Assembly: GCF_040580765.1 (NCBI RefSeq)
Contig: NZ_CP158687.1
Span: 1,426,001 to 1,490,000, forward strand
DNA: 64,000 nt
DNA from: Lentibacter algarum
Lineage (GTDB): Bacteria > Pseudomonadota > Alphaproteobacteria > Rhodobacterales > Rhodobacteraceae
Reading direction: 5' to 3'
Below are positions 55,462-64,000 of the stretch, one piece after another. Both the position numbers and the translations under genes were made by a program. The stretch's first letter is position 1; each line of letters opens with the position of its first letter. The notes below the pieces were generated by a model. That model was not told the origin of the DNA and made no database searches. It saw nothing but the letters and a program-made list of their open reading frames with translations.

Positions 55462-55466
55462 GCCCA
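55441..55466 (-). terminator. hairpin downstream of aroG
   Basis: TGGGCCTA (55441-55448) and TAGGCCCA (55459-55466) form a perfect eight base pair stem with a ten-base loop, 15 bases after the aroG stop on the minus strand. There is no strong T-run after it, so it may be a weak terminator or a mRNA 3' end stabiliser. Confidence 0.6.
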
Positions 55467-55480
55467 GCTTGTCGTGAGTT

Positions 55481-56851
55481 TTAACCCGCCGCTTGCGCGA
55501 GGGTTTCTTTACGCAGGTTGGTCAACTCTTCGGCCACAAGGAACGCAAGCTCAAGAGATTGCGAGGCATTCAACCGTGGATCACATGCTGTGTGATAACG
55601 ATCTGACAGGTTTTCATCAGTCACGTCGCGTACACCGCCCGTGCACTCAGTTACATCCTGACCAGTCATTTCAAAATGCACGCCGCCGGGCTGTGTACCT
55701 TCGGCTTTGTGAACACCAAAGAACTCGCGCACTTCGCCCAAAACCTGTCCAAACGGACGTGTCTTATAGCCAGTAGACGATTTGATAGTGTTGCCATGCA
55801 TTGGATCACAAACCCAAACAACTTTGGCCCCTTCTTCTTCAACCGCGCGGATGAGCTTTGGTAGATGGTCGCCCACTTTGCCTTGCCCAAAGCGCGCAAT
55901 CAATGTGAGGCGGCCTTCTTCGTTTGTCGGGTTCAGCTTTGCCATCAGACGCTTCAAGTCATCTGTTTCCATCGACGGACCACACTTCAAGCCAATCGGG
56001 TTTAGAACACCACTGGCAAACTCGACATGTGCCCCATCAGGCTGACGCGTGCGGTCGCCAATCCAGACCATATGGCCCGAACCTGCGAGCCAATTGCCCG
56101 ATGTGCTATCAAGCCGCGTGAGCGCCTCTTCATATTCAAGCAGAAGCGCTTCATGGCTGGTGTAAAACTCAACAGAGCTAAACTCGTGGGTTGTTTTGCC
56201 CGTAATGCCAGCCGCGGCCATGAAGTCGATGCTATCCTGAATTCGTGCTGACAAATCACCGTAGCGAGATGCGCCATCGCCTTCAGCAAAGCCAAGCGTC
56301 CAAGAGTGCACGCGGTGCATATCCGCAAAACCACCCGTCGAAAACGCACGCAAAAGGTTCAGCGTTGCTGCTGATTGCATATAGGCTTGAAGCATTTTGT
56401 CAGGATTGGGAATGCGCGCGCCAGCGTTAAAATCAAGCTCGTTGATAATATCGCCGCGATAGCTCGGCAGTTCTACACCGTCCACAGTTTCTGTTGCCGC
56501 GGAGCGTGGCTTGGCAAACTGGCCCGCCATACGACCCACTTTGATCACAGGAACCTTGGCACCATAAGTCAGCACCATCGCCATCTGCAGCATCACCTTG
56601 AAGGTGTCGCGAATACCATCCGCTGTAAATTGGTCAAAGCTCTCGGCACAGTCGCCACCCTGCAACAAAAACGCCTCACCACGTCCAGCTGCAGCCAGAT
56701 GCGCTTTGAGCTTGCGCGCTTCGCCCGCAAAGACAAGCGGCGGATATTTTGAAAGTTGCCCTTCGACCGCCTCAAGCTGCGCTTGGTCGGTATAGTCAGG
56801 CATCTGGATCCTTGGCTTTGCGCGCCAGCCAGATTTTTTCCACTCCGTCAT
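55481..56851 (-). CDS. aroG: 3-deoxy-7-phosphoheptulonate (DAHP) synthase, class II
   Basis: A 456-residue first enzyme of the shikimate pathway, condensing phosphoenolpyruvate and erythrose 4-phosphate. It belongs to the plant-like class [16 protein letters not shown] near residues 62-75, [14 protein letters not shown] and CDPMHGNT, with the metal-binding Cys, His, Glu and Asp residues. GGAG precedes the ATG. It is transcribed as a single gene. Confidence 0.95.
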   Translation of the reverse strand: MTEWKKSGWRAKPRIQMPDYTDQAQLEAVEGQLSKYPPLVFAGEARKLKAHLAAAGRGEAFLLQGGDCAESFDQFTADGIRDTFKVMLQMAMVLTYGAKVPVIKVGRMAGQFAKPRSAATETVDGVELPSYRGDIINELDFNAGARIPNPDKMLQAYMQSAATLNLLRAFSTGGFADMHRVHSWTLGFAEGDGASRYGDLSARIQDSIDFMAAAGITGKTTHEFSSVEFYTSHEALLLEYEEALTRLDSTSGNWLAGSGHMVWIGDRTRQPDGAHVEFASGVLNPIGLKCGPSMETDDLKRLMAKLNPTNEEGRLTLIARFGQGKVGDHLPKLIRAVEEEGAKVVWVCDPMHGNTIKSSTGYKTRPFGQVLGEVREFFGVHKAEGTQPGGVHFEMTGQDVTECTGGVRDVTDENLSDRYHTACDPRLNASQSLELAFLVAEELTNLRKETLAQAAG

Positions 56852-57082
56852 CGTCTTGTCTCCAGTATTTGGTCTTGCGAGGCCGCCTTATAGCGGCGCT
56901 TGGGCGCGAAAACCATATCAGAAATGAATTGCCCTTGCTTTGGCCGCAAAAATCGCAGAAGCGAGTGAACCGCAGGAACCCAAAGCGTTTTGCGATACGA
57001 GATGTCTTGACCTATTCGCCAAGCTCTGAACAAGTGACAAAAAGCGACAATATTTGGCGCTCACGACTTACGAAAGCCTTCT

Positions 57083-58090
57083 ATGAGCCTGCAACAACGC
57101 CCGACCATCAAATTGGATGCCGCACCCGACAGGCCGCGGCGCTTTATCTTTGCTTTGCTCGACAACTTCACTTTGCTGAGCTTTGCTTCGGCAATCGAAG
57201 CTTTGCGCATTGCCAATCGCATGGCGGAATTGCCTCTTTATGAGTGGAAGCTGGCAGGCGAAGGCGGCGAAACTGTAAGTTGCTCTGCAGGAACGGAGTT
57301 CAAGCTTGATATGGATTTGGGTGAGCTAAACCGCGATGACACGCTCCTTGTGTGCAGCGGTATCAATGTGCAAGCCGCAACCACCAAGCGTTTGGTGTCA
57401 TGGTTGCGCCGCGAAGCACGCAAAGGACCGATCATTGGCGGTTTGTGTACGGCGGCCTTCACGCTGGCCAAAGCAGGTCTGCTTGATGGACGCAGGGCAA
57501 CGATCCATTGGGAAAATCAAGACAGTTTTGCCGAAGAGTTTGATGACGTAGAGCTCACAAAATCGGTGTTTGTCATCGACAAGAACCGCCTGACAACGGC
57601 GGGCGGTACAAGTTCGATCGACCTCATGCTTAAGATCATTGCTGACGATCATGGTGAAGAGCTTGCCAATGCTGTGGCAGATCAGCTGATCTATAGCTCT
57701 ATTCGTACGGACCAGGACACTCAGCGCTTGTCTGTGCCCACGCGCATTGGCGTGCGCCATCCAAAGCTCAGCCTTGTGATCCAGATGATGGAAAGCCACA
57801 TTGAAGAGCCAATCAGCCCAGCTGTTCTCGCCAAAGATGTCGGCATGTCCACGCGCCAACTTGAACGGCTCTTCCGGCGCTATCTCAATCGCTCGCCAAA
57901 ACGCTACTATATGGAGCTGCGTCTGCAAAAAGCGCGTAATCTTCTCATGCAGACAGATATGAGCGTCATCAATGTCGCTTTGGCGTGCGGCTTTGCTTCG
58001 CCGAGCCACTTCTCAAAATGTTATCGCGCCCACTACAATACGACGCCCTATCGCGAGCGCGGATCACAAGCGACACGTCTTTCCATCTAG
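57083..58090 (+). CDS. GlxA family AraC-type regulator with DJ-1/PfpI domain
   Basis: A 335-residue regulator. Residues 1 to about 200 resemble a class I glutamine amidotransferase (DJ-1/PfpI) fold with GGLCTAAFTLAKAG around the nucleophile elbow. Residues about 230-325 are two AraC helix-turn-helix motifs (KDVGMSTRQLERLFRRYL, then LACGFASPSHFSKCYRAHY). GbdR, CdhR and ArgR of Pseudomonas, which act on betaine, carnitine and arginine, have this form. The ligand is unknown. The 231-base gap before it holds no other gene. Confidence 0.9.
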   Translation: MSLQQRPTIKLDAAPDRPRRFIFALLDNFTLLSFASAIEALRIANRMAELPLYEWKLAGEGGETVSCSAGTEFKLDMDLGELNRDDTLLVCSGINVQAATTKRLVSWLRREARKGPIIGGLCTAAFTLAKAGLLDGRRATIHWENQDSFAEEFDDVELTKSVFVIDKNRLTTAGGTSSIDLMLKIIADDHGEELANAVADQLIYSSIRTDQDTQRLSVPTRIGVRHPKLSLVIQMMESHIEEPISPAVLAKDVGMSTRQLERLFRRYLNRSPKRYYMELRLQKARNLLMQTDMSVINVALACGFASPSHFSKCYRAHYNTTPYRERGSQATRLSI

Positions 58091-58158
58091 ACGAATGCTT
58101 ATGTTTCAGACGTACTGCCTCTCAGGGGCCACGCTATGGCTCACCCTCACGGCAGCGC

Positions 58159-59181
58159 TCACTCTGGCGGGGCAATCCGGTAGAGCGCCCCACGCTCTTC
58201 ACTTAAAAACCAGATGCCGCCAAGAGGCCCTTCGCGCACATCCCGTACACGACGCGTCTCGCGTGTTTTGATCTCACCGACCTGTTCAGAACCACCCGCC
58301 ACCATCACGGCTATATGGTCAAACTTGAGAGAGCCCACAAGAAAGCGTCCCGCCATAGCTGGCCAGTTTTTGCCCGAATGAATAGCGAGGCCAGAAGGGG
58401 CAATCGAGGGATCCCAGTAAAACACGGGTTGCTCAAAACCGTCTTTCGCCGTGCCCTCGCCAATCTTAGCGCCTGAATAATGCGTGCCGTAGGAGATAAT
58501 GGGCCAGCCGTAGTTCTTGCCCTTCTCGATGCGGTTAATCTCATCGCCACCACGGGCGCCATGCTCATGTGCCCACAGCTGACCGCCCATATCAAAGGCA
58601 AGCCCCTGTGGGTTGCGGTGACCTTTTGTGAAGACAGCTGTTCCACGGCCTGGATCTATCATGACGATCGTCCCATTGTGGCGTGCGGGGTCTTGTGCTG
58701 AAGCTCTGTCGCCACGGTCTCCCATGGTCAGAAAAAGCATTCCATCCGCAGCCTCTGCGAGCCGCCCACCAAAGTGCCGCCCGCCTGTGCTATCGGTCTG
58801 CATCTGAAATATCTCTGTCACCTCTACAAGCCGATCCCCCTCGAGCCGCGCCATGCTGACAGCAGTTCCCACACCTGCCTTCGCATAACTCAGAAAAATC
58901 CGCCCGCTGACGGCAAAGTCACGCGCAGGGAGCACATCAAACAAACCACCCTGCCCTTTCTCCTCTGAAGCAGGCAGCCCCGTGATCTCGTCGCGCTTGC
59001 CGTCACGGTTGATCCGCCAGAGCTTGCCGCGCTTCTCTGTAACGAGAACCTCACCGTCAGGCAAAAACCCGATGCTCCACGGCCCGTTAAGGCCAGAAGC
59101 GATTTCAGTGATCTTGCCTATCTCTTGGGCGTGAACAGACAGTGGCAGACTGAGCAAAGCAGCGAGGAAAATGTGTTTCAT
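58159..59181 (-). CDS. PQQ-dependent aldose sugar dehydrogenase
   Basis: A 340-residue periplasmic six-bladed beta-propeller. A signal peptide occupies residues 1-19 (ending VHA). Then come the family segments GLNGPWSIGFLPDGEVLVTEK (shown in part), GGRHFGGRL, GHRNPQGLAFD and HGARGGDEINRI, in which the active-site His and PQQ-binding Lys/Arg residues lie. Relatives such as E. coli YliI oxidise aldose sugars. No PQQ synthesis genes are in the window. ATG at 59181 lacks a strong ribosome binding site but starts the signal peptide. Confidence 0.9.
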   Translation of the reverse strand: MKHIFLAALLSLPLSVHAQEIGKITEIASGLNGPWSIGFLPDGEVLVTEKRGKLWRINRDGKRDEITGLPASEEKGQGGLFDVLPARDFAVSGRIFLSYAKAGVGTAVSMARLEGDRLVEVTEIFQMQTDSTGGRHFGGRLAEAADGMLFLTMGDRGDRASAQDPARHNGTIVMIDPGRGTAVFTKGHRNPQGLAFDMGGQLWAHEHGARGGDEINRIEKGKNYGWPIISYGTHYSGAKIGEGTAKDGFEQPVFYWDPSIAPSGLAIHSGKNWPAMAGRFLVGSLKFDHIAVMVAGGSEQVGEIKTRETRRVRDVREGPLGGIWFLSEERGALYRIAPPE

Positions 59182-59375
59182 GCGCCCACGGTAGCGCCAC
59201 CAGCAACCCAATCAACTGACATGCGCGTGAATGCGTCTTTTCGGCCATATTTTGCGAGACTGAAAAAGTTTTTACTCCGCCTGCATTTTCCATATTGTCG
59301 CGACTCACTTTTGGCCTCATATCGCAAAATTATAGACGCCAACGCACGCGCCTCTGGCCTGTAGCATCAACGCAC

Positions 59376-59452
59376 ACGTGTTTACGTAGCGACGGTAACG
59401 TCTCCCTTTGGAACTGAGCGGCCATATCCTTGGCCGAGTCTATTTGGAGATG
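59376..59452 (+). promoter_or_regulatory. structured leader of ornithine decarboxylase, speF-type candidate
   Basis: The leader has ACGT-GTTT-ACGT (59376-59387), then GACG-GTAA-CGTC (59391-59402) with a GNRA-type loop, then CGGCCA (59419-59424) pairing with TGGCCG (59431-59436). TCTCC (59401-59405) is complementary to the ribosome binding site GGAGA (59446-59450), and two of its bases are used in the GACG/CGTC stem, so the two pairings exclude each other. An RNA motif called speF is known upstream of alphaproteobacterial ornithine decarboxylase genes; identity with it is likely, but not checked here. Confidence 0.6.
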
Positions 59453-59456
59453 ACCC

Positions 59457-60629
59457 ATGACGATGCAACACCAAGGCGCCTTTGCGCCTTTCTCTTCAGC
59501 TATGCCCTCTTCACTGGATGCCTTCATTGCGTCCCATACCTTTGATCGGCCAACAGTTGTGCTTGATACAAGCCGCGTACGTGCACAGTATCACCGTCTC
59601 AAAGCGGGTCTTGGCCGCGCACACATCCACTATGCTGTGAAAGCCAATCCCGAGCCAAAAGTGATCGCTGCGCTCGTTGCTGAAGGGTCTGGCTTTGATG
59701 CCGCGTCGCGTGGCGAGATCGAACTTTGCCTCGCGCAAGGCGCGCACCCCTCGCTGATTTCCTTTGGCAACACGGTAAAACGCGCCTCAGATATTGCTTA
59801 TGCGCACAGTGTCGGCGTACGGCTTTTTGCAGCCGACAGCGCAGCTGAGCTTCAAAAGATCGCGGATCACGCGCCGCACGCACAAGTCTACATCCGCCTG
59901 CTCGTGGATGTATCAGAGGCCGACTGGCCCCTCAGCCGCAAGTTTGGTTGCGATGGTCCGATGGCGCTTGAGCTCTTGACCTTCGCCCGCGTGCTGGGTC
60001 TTGAGCCTGTCGGCCTGTCTTTTCATGTTGGCTCGCAAACACGCCGCGCCGAAATGTGGGCTGCTCCCTTGGAGGCAATCTCAAAAACGTGGCACGCAGC
60101 GCAGGCGCAAGGTCACAACCTGAGTTTGTTGAACATCGGTGGCGGCTTTCCGGCGTTTTACGGAGAGGCCATTGAAGCACCGACAGCATACGCCGCCAAT
60201 GTTATGGCACAGATTGACACACTTTTTGAGACGCCTCCTCGTGTTATGGCCGAGCCGGGCCGTGGTCTTGTCGCTGAGTCGGGTGTGATCGTGGCCGAAG
60301 TTCTGCTTGTATCCCAAAAGTCCGCGCAGGACACGGCGCGCTGGGTCTATTTGGATATTGGCCGCTTTTCAGGCCTCGCAGAAACCGAAGGTGAAGCCAT
60401 TCGCTACCAATTAGAGACAGCCAAAGACGGCGGCGCACTTGGCCCGTGCATTCTTGCAGGCCCAAGCTGTGACAGTGCTGACGTTATGTATGAAAAACGT
60501 CCCGTGATGCTGCCGCTCAACCTTGTTGCAGGGGACCGTGTTCTCATTCGAAACACAGGCGCCTACACCACAACCTATTCGAGCGTCGGTTTCAACGGTT
60601 TCCCGCCACTTGCCGTCTGCGTCATCTAA
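59457..60629 (+). CDS. ornithine/lysine decarboxylase, fold III PLP enzyme
   Basis: A 390-residue enzyme with an alanine racemase-type barrel. The PLP-binding lysine is K62 (HYAVKANPEP). The GFDAASRGEIE and GGGFP segments bind the cofactor, and the catalytic Cys lies in GPSCDSADVM near residue 343. It decarboxylates ornithine to putrescine and possibly lysine to cadaverine. TTTGGAGA precedes the ATG. Its long, structured leader suggests regulation at translation. Confidence 0.9.
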   Translation: MTMQHQGAFAPFSSAMPSSLDAFIASHTFDRPTVVLDTSRVRAQYHRLKAGLGRAHIHYAVKANPEPKVIAALVAEGSGFDAASRGEIELCLAQGAHPSLISFGNTVKRASDIAYAHSVGVRLFAADSAAELQKIADHAPHAQVYIRLLVDVSEADWPLSRKFGCDGPMALELLTFARVLGLEPVGLSFHVGSQTRRAEMWAAPLEAISKTWHAAQAQGHNLSLLNIGGGFPAFYGEAIEAPTAYAANVMAQIDTLFETPPRVMAEPGRGLVAESGVIVAEVLLVSQKSAQDTARWVYLDIGRFSGLAETEGEAIRYQLETAKDGGALGPCILAGPSCDSADVMYEKRPVMLPLNLVAGDRVLIRNTGAYTTTYSSVGFNGFPPLAVCVI

Positions 60630-60748
60630 TCAACGAAGAGCATAGTTAACGCTTGGTCAAGAGACGCATAATCCAGCTTTTCTTTTCCAAACTCTGCGCT
60701 ATTCTGGTCGACGGTCAAAAAACAAAAACACCACTTGGGAGAAGACAC

Positions 60749-61933
60749 ATGAAAAAATTCCTTATGGCAACAGCCGCATCTGCCCTGATGGCAGGTGGCG
60801 CTTTTGCAGAAGATGTTAAAATCGGCATCATCCTCGGCTTCACAGGCCCACTCGAATCTATCACACCAGCCATGGCGGCCGGTGCCGAGCTGGCGATGAA
60901 AGAAGTCACAGACAGTGGCAAGTTCATGGGCGGTTCTGCCGTCGTGCCTGTACGCGGTGACTCAACATGCATCGACGCCGCAGCCGCAACATCGGCTGCC
61001 GAGCGTCTCGTAACATCAGACGGTGTTGCTGGCATCATGGGCGCAGACTGCTCAGGCGTAACAGGCGCGATCCTGCAAAACGTGGCGCGCCCCAACGGCA
61101 TCGTCATGGTTTCGCCTTCAGCCACATCACCTGGTCTTTCAACAGCTGAAGACGACGGTCTCTTCTTCCGCACCGCGCCTTCAGATGCGCGCCAGGGCGT
61201 GATTGTAACAAACATCCTTCAGGACCGCGGCTTTAAAGAAATCGCGATCACATACACCAACAACGACTACGGCAAAGGCCTGGCCGACGCGATTCAGACC
61301 GAGTTTGAAGCGGCTGGTGGCACTGTAACAATCGTTTCAGCGCACGAAGACGGCAAAGCTGACTACTCTGCAGAAGTTGGCGCGCTTGCGTCAGCGGGTG
61401 GTGAAGTTCTCGTGGTCGCTGGCTATGTCGACCAAGGTGGCTCAGGCGTTGTTCGCTCCGCTCTCGACACTGGTGCGTTTGAAACATTCTACTTCCCAGA
61501 CGGCATGGTCGGCGCGAAGCTCAACGAAAACTTCGGCGCAGAACTCAATGGCTCGTTCGGTGCATATCCAGGCACAGACAGCACTGGCGCTGCAACATTC
61601 GTAGGCATGGCCGAGGGCGCAGGCTTTGACGGCACAAGCGCATTTGCTCCAGAAAGCTATGACGCTGCAGCCCTCATCATGATGGCGATGGCAAAAGCTG
61701 GTTCAACAGCGTCAGCCGACTACAAAGATCACATCATGGATCTGGCAAACGCACCTGGCGAGCAAATCTTCCCAGGCGAACTGGCCAAAGCGCTTGATCT
61801 GATCGCAGCTGGCACGGAGATCGACTACGTCGGTGCGACAGCGGTTGAACTGGTTGGTGCGGGCGAATCTGCTGGCAACTACCAAGAGATCGAATTCGCC
61901 GATGGTGCCTACTCGACAATCGGCTACCGCTGA
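60749..61933 (+). CDS. branched-chain amino acid ABC transporter binding protein
   Basis: A 394-residue periplasmic type 1 binding protein. The signal peptide is residues 1-20, ending GAFA, and the mature domain begins EDVKIGIILGFTGPLES. GGVGA-type ligand residues are typical of Leu/Ile/Val-binding proteins. The gene heads a liv operon: livG, livF, a small secreted protein, and livH follow. ATG at 60749 has GGGAG seven bases upstream. A terminator after the gene probably raises binding protein level over the transporter. Confidence 0.92.
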   Translation: MKKFLMATAASALMAGGAFAEDVKIGIILGFTGPLESITPAMAAGAELAMKEVTDSGKFMGGSAVVPVRGDSTCIDAAAATSAAERLVTSDGVAGIMGADCSGVTGAILQNVARPNGIVMVSPSATSPGLSTAEDDGLFFRTAPSDARQGVIVTNILQDRGFKEIAITYTNNDYGKGLADAIQTEFEAAGGTVTIVSAHEDGKADYSAEVGALASAGGEVLVVAGYVDQGGSGVVRSALDTGAFETFYFPDGMVGAKLNENFGAELNGSFGAYPGTDSTGAATFVGMAEGAGFDGTSAFAPESYDAAALIMMAMAKAGSTASADYKDHIMDLANAPGEQIFPGELAKALDLIAAGTEIDYVGATAVELVGAGESAGNYQEIEFADGAYSTIGYR

Positions 61934-61950
61934 TTTCTAACCGTTACAAT

Positions 61951-61983
61951 AAAACAGCCCGAGGCTTGCTTCGGGCTGTTTTT
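61951..61983 (+). terminator. attenuating terminator between livK-type gene and livG
   Basis: ACAGCCCGA (61954-61962) and TCGGGCTGT (61971-61979) form a perfect nine base pair stem with an eight-base loop, followed by TTTTT. Partial read-through would give more binding protein than transporter. Confidence 0.9.
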
Positions 61984-62017
61984 CTTATCTAAACGCGATA
62001 ATTTGGGGGAGACATGC

Positions 62018-62800
62018 ATGATTGAGGTGCATGATCTGCATAAGCACTTTGGCGGCTTTCACGCGGTCGATGGGGCTACGCTGACCATTGAAAAAGGCTC
62101 TATCACGGGCTTGATCGGTCCGAACGGTGCAGGAAAAACCACACTGTTCAACGTGATTGCAGGCGTTTTGCCGCCCACATCAGGGCGCGTCATCATGGAT
62201 GGCGAAGACATCACAGGCCTGCCGCCGCATGAGTTGTTTCACAAGGGTCTCTTGCGTACCTTCCAGATTGCACATGAATTCAGCTCGATGTCCTGCCGTG
62301 AGAACCTGATGATGGTTCCGTCTGGACAATCAGGTGAGACGCTGTGGAACACATGGTTCGGCCGCAAGCGCATCGCCGATGAAGAACGCGCACTGCGCGC
62401 TAAGGCTGACGAAGTCTTGGAATTTCTCACCATCGAGCATTTGGCGGATCACAAGGCAGGTCAGGTTTCTGGCGGACAGAAAAAACTTCTAGAGCTTGGC
62501 CGTACGATGATGGTTGATGCAAAGATCGTCTTTCTCGACGAGGTGGGCGCTGGCGTAAACCGAACGCTGCTCTATACGATCTCTGACACGATTAAGCGCC
62601 TCAACGAAGAGCGCGGCTATACCTTTGTGGTGATCGAACACGATATGGATTTCATCGATATGCTCTGTAATCCAGTCATCTGTATGGCGGAAGGCCACGT
62701 CCTCGCTGAAGGCACGCTTGCTGAGATCAAAGCCAACCCGGAAGTGATCGAAGCCTATCTCGGTACGGGTCTGAAGAACAAAGATAAGGTGGGCGCATGA
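62018..62800 (+). CDS. livG: branched-chain amino acid ABC transporter ATPase LivG
   Basis: A 260-residue ATPase. Walker [10 protein letters not shown] at 34-42, the family's signature [13 protein letters not shown] and Walker [14 protein letters not shown] are present. The Walker B region differs from LivG consensus (DEPAAGL) by having Val after Glu. The ATG at 62018 has GGGGGAG eight to nine bases upstream. It is separated from livF by a hairpin element. Confidence 0.9.
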   Translation: MIEVHDLHKHFGGFHAVDGATLTIEKGSITGLIGPNGAGKTTLFNVIAGVLPPTSGRVIMDGEDITGLPPHELFHKGLLRTFQIAHEFSSMSCRENLMMVPSGQSGETLWNTWFGRKRIADEERALRAKADEVLEFLTIEHLADHKAGQVSGGQKKLLELGRTMMVDAKIVFLDEVGAGVNRTLLYTISDTIKRLNEERGYTFVVIEHDMDFIDMLCNPVICMAEGHVLAEGTLAEIKANPEVIEAYLGTGLKNKDKVGA

Positions 62801-62814
62801 TGAGCCTGTCACTC

Positions 62815-62852
62815 TTGGGGCTATGCCCCAAACCCCAGTATCTACTTATTAA
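62815..62852. repeat. G-rich hairpin element, copy B
   Basis: TTGGGGC (62815-62821) and GCCCCAA (62825-62831) form a perfect stem with a three-base loop, followed by ACCCCAGT, an A/T-rich stretch and AAGAAAAAGG. The same plan as copy A at 23531. It lies between livG and livF, and its end supplies the AAGGGG that begins the livF ribosome binding site. Confidence 0.6.
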
Positions 62853-62869
62853 GAAAAAGGGGCGCGCGC

Positions 62870-63586
62870 ATGTCTGAGCCTTTTCTCATTGGTCAGAATA
62901 TGACAGGCGGCTACTCAAAGGGCGGCCCAGATATTCTTCACAACTGCACCATCTCGGTCGATCGTGGCGAAATCGCCGTTATCGTCGGGCCCAATGGCGC
63001 GGGTAAATCAACCGCAATGAAAGCTGTCTTCGGGATGCTTGATCTGCGCGAGGGCTCGGTCACGCTTGACGGAGAGGACATCACATCCCTCTCCCCGCAA
63101 GATCGTGTTGTAAAAGGCATGGGCTTTGTGCCCCAAACCTCCAATATTTTTCCTTCGCTGACGGTCGAAGAAAATCTTGAGATGGGCGCTTTTATCCGTA
63201 CCGATGATTTTTCCGATACGATGGCGCAAATTTATGATCTTTTTCCCATCCTGAAAGACAAGCGCTCTCAAGCAGCTGGCGAGCTCTCCGGCGGGCAACG
63301 TCAGCAAGTTGCTGTGGGGCGGGCGCTTATGACAAAGCCAAAGCTTCTCATGCTTGATGAGCCAACAGCTGGGGTGTCACCCATTGTGATGGACGAACTT
63401 TTTGACCGTATCATTGATGTCGCACGCACTGGGATCCCGATCCTGATGGTGGAACAGAACGCCCGACAAGCGCTTGAAATCGCTGATAAAGGTTACGTTC
63501 TGGTTCAAGGTGCAAACGCTCATACAGGCTCAGGCAAAGAGCTTCTCGCCAATCCAGAAGTTCGCCAGAGCTTCTTGGGAGGCTGA
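62870..63586 (+). CDS. livF: branched-chain amino acid ABC transporter ATPase LivF
   Basis: A 238-residue ATPase with Walker A GPNGAGKST at 40-48, signature LSGGQRQQVAVGRAL and Walker B LLMLDEPTAGVSP. It pairs with LivG to energise import. AAGGGG precedes the ATG at about nine bases. Four bases separate its stop from the start of the small secreted protein gene. Confidence 0.92.
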   Translation: MSEPFLIGQNMTGGYSKGGPDILHNCTISVDRGEIAVIVGPNGAGKSTAMKAVFGMLDLREGSVTLDGEDITSLSPQDRVVKGMGFVPQTSNIFPSLTVEENLEMGAFIRTDDFSDTMAQIYDLFPILKDKRSQAAGELSGGQRQQVAVGRALMTKPKLLMLDEPTAGVSPIVMDELFDRIIDVARTGIPILMVEQNARQALEIADKGYVLVQGANAHTGSGKELLANPEVRQSFLGG

Positions 63587-63590
63587 TATA

Positions 63591-63926
63591 ATGCGCTTCG
63601 CCATCTTCCTCGCAGCGCTCACTTTGGCCAGCCCTTCGGCGGCTTTCGTCTGCATTTTTCAGACCGAATGCTATGAAGAGCAGGCCTGTGCGCCGTCTGC
63701 CTTCGAGCTGGAAGTGCAGCTTGAAAACCAGAGCGTCTCAACGGAAGAGGGCGACTGGATCATCGTTGCAAAGAAATCAGAACCCGCCCTCATCACACTC
63801 TTTGCCGCCGCAAAAGGCACGGAGTATCTCCTGTCGATTACGCCCGAGGCTGCGCGCCTTAGCGGACATCTCAACGCTGGACCACAAGCGATCCAGTATC
63901 TTGGCACTTGTGAAGGAGCCTTCTAA
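63591..63926 (+). CDS. small secreted protein of unknown function, embedded in the liv operon
   Basis: A 111-residue protein with a signal peptide (residues 1-18, AIFLAALTLASPSAA) and four cysteines at about positions 21, 27, 33 and 107, so two disulfides are possible after export. The middle part is a charged beta-like sequence. I do not recognise a family. It has GGGAGG before the ATG at 63591 and lies between livF and livH, with no space on either side. Its place between the ATPase and permease genes suggests a role in the same transport process. A frame open back to 63474 inside livF is not used. Confidence 0.72.
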   Translation: MRFAIFLAALTLASPSAAFVCIFQTECYEEQACAPSAFELEVQLENQSVSTEEGDWIIVAKKSEPALITLFAAAKGTEYLLSITPEAARLSGHLNAGPQAIQYLGTCEGAF

Positions 63927-64000
63927 ATGGACCTTTTGAACGCATTCGTGGCTCTGGCCAACTTCGTTCTGATCCCCGCGACCGCCTACGGCGCACAGCT
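63927..64000 (+). CDS. livH: branched-chain amino acid ABC transporter permease LivH, N-terminal part
   Basis: The first 24 codons of a permease, cut off at the window edge. ATG at 63927 is one base after the previous stop and has AAGGAG eight bases upstream. The sequence MDLLNAFVALANFVLIPATA is that of the first helix of LivH-type permeases in this family. It continues the liv operon beyond the window. Confidence 0.85.
   Translation, partial: MDLLNAFVALANFVLIPATAYGAQ

Overview
The window is a gene-dense piece of an alphaproteobacterial chromosome, most probably a marine member of the Rhodobacteraceae (Roseobacter group). The main reasons are the order dusB-ntrB-ntrC-ntrY-ntrX-trkA-trkH-hfq-hflX, a fused ispDF gene, NtrC and NtrX proteins that lack the sigma-54 GAFTGA loop, a plant-type (class II) DAHP synthase, and a PAS_5-type protein. 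I saw no tRNA, rRNA, insertion sequence, phage gene, CRISPR array or origin. No gene-free stretch exceeds about 300 bases. The closest are 36223-36502 (a probable small RNA), 59182-59456 (a structured leader) and several 200-235 base intergenic regions.

Layout. 1-2266: a truncated c-type cytochrome, cytochrome c', a LysR regulator and hypoxanthine phosphoribosyltransferase. 2340-7500: a COQ10/RatA-like protein and an MmgE/PrpD protein on the plus strand; an AmtB transporter without GlnK beside it; then ispDF-pgpA-pncC as one overlapping minus-strand unit. 7682-20073: the long plus-strand nitrogen, potassium and RNA-chaperone block (dusB, ntrBC, ntrYX, trkAH, hfq, hflX), interrupted only by a small minus-strand lipoprotein gene. 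20078-25519: penicillin acylase family hydrolase, beta-hydroxyacid dehydrogenase, SMR transporter with an Lrp regulator, and a DUF6356 gene coupled to a class II glutamine amidotransferase. 25586-34351: monomeric isocitrate dehydrogenase, a DsbA/K-channel/MFS unit, an acyl-CoA ligase, an XRE-cupin regulator, and an arsenic operon (arsR-arsC fusion, arsC, aqpS). 34405-43276: orphan peptide-binding protein, a candidate sRNA, 3-hydroxybutyrate dehydrogenase, DUF502, psuK-psuG, rpsB-tsf, and glutaryl-CoA dehydrogenase with its divergent LysR regulator. 44304-51647: the full phosphate regulon, transcribed on the minus strand in the order phoR, pstS, pstC, pstA, pstB, phoU, phoB, with a clear three-repeat Pho box in front of pstS. 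51883-58090: hypothetical protein, gamma carbonic anhydrase, gmk, yicC, PAS_5 protein, class II DAHP synthase and a GlxA-type AraC regulator. 58159-64000: aldose sugar dehydrogenase, ornithine decarboxylase behind a structured leader, and the start of a branched-chain amino acid ABC operon (livK, livG, livF, a small secreted protein, livH) that runs off the right edge.

The genes are mostly housekeeping and nutrient-response functions: nitrogen sensing (NtrBC/NtrYX, AmtB), phosphate sensing and uptake, potassium uptake, arsenate detoxification, and amino-acid and polyamine metabolism. The signals least explained by standard annotation are these: a complete promoter-hairpin-terminator unit with no gene at about 36302-36413; an ornithine decarboxylase leader in which an anti-Shine-Dalgarno pairing excludes a neighbouring hairpin; a leaderless arsR-arsC fusion gene with a perfect operator touching its start codon; a cysteine-rich secreted protein embedded in the liv operon; and a G-rich hairpin element found in at least two places.
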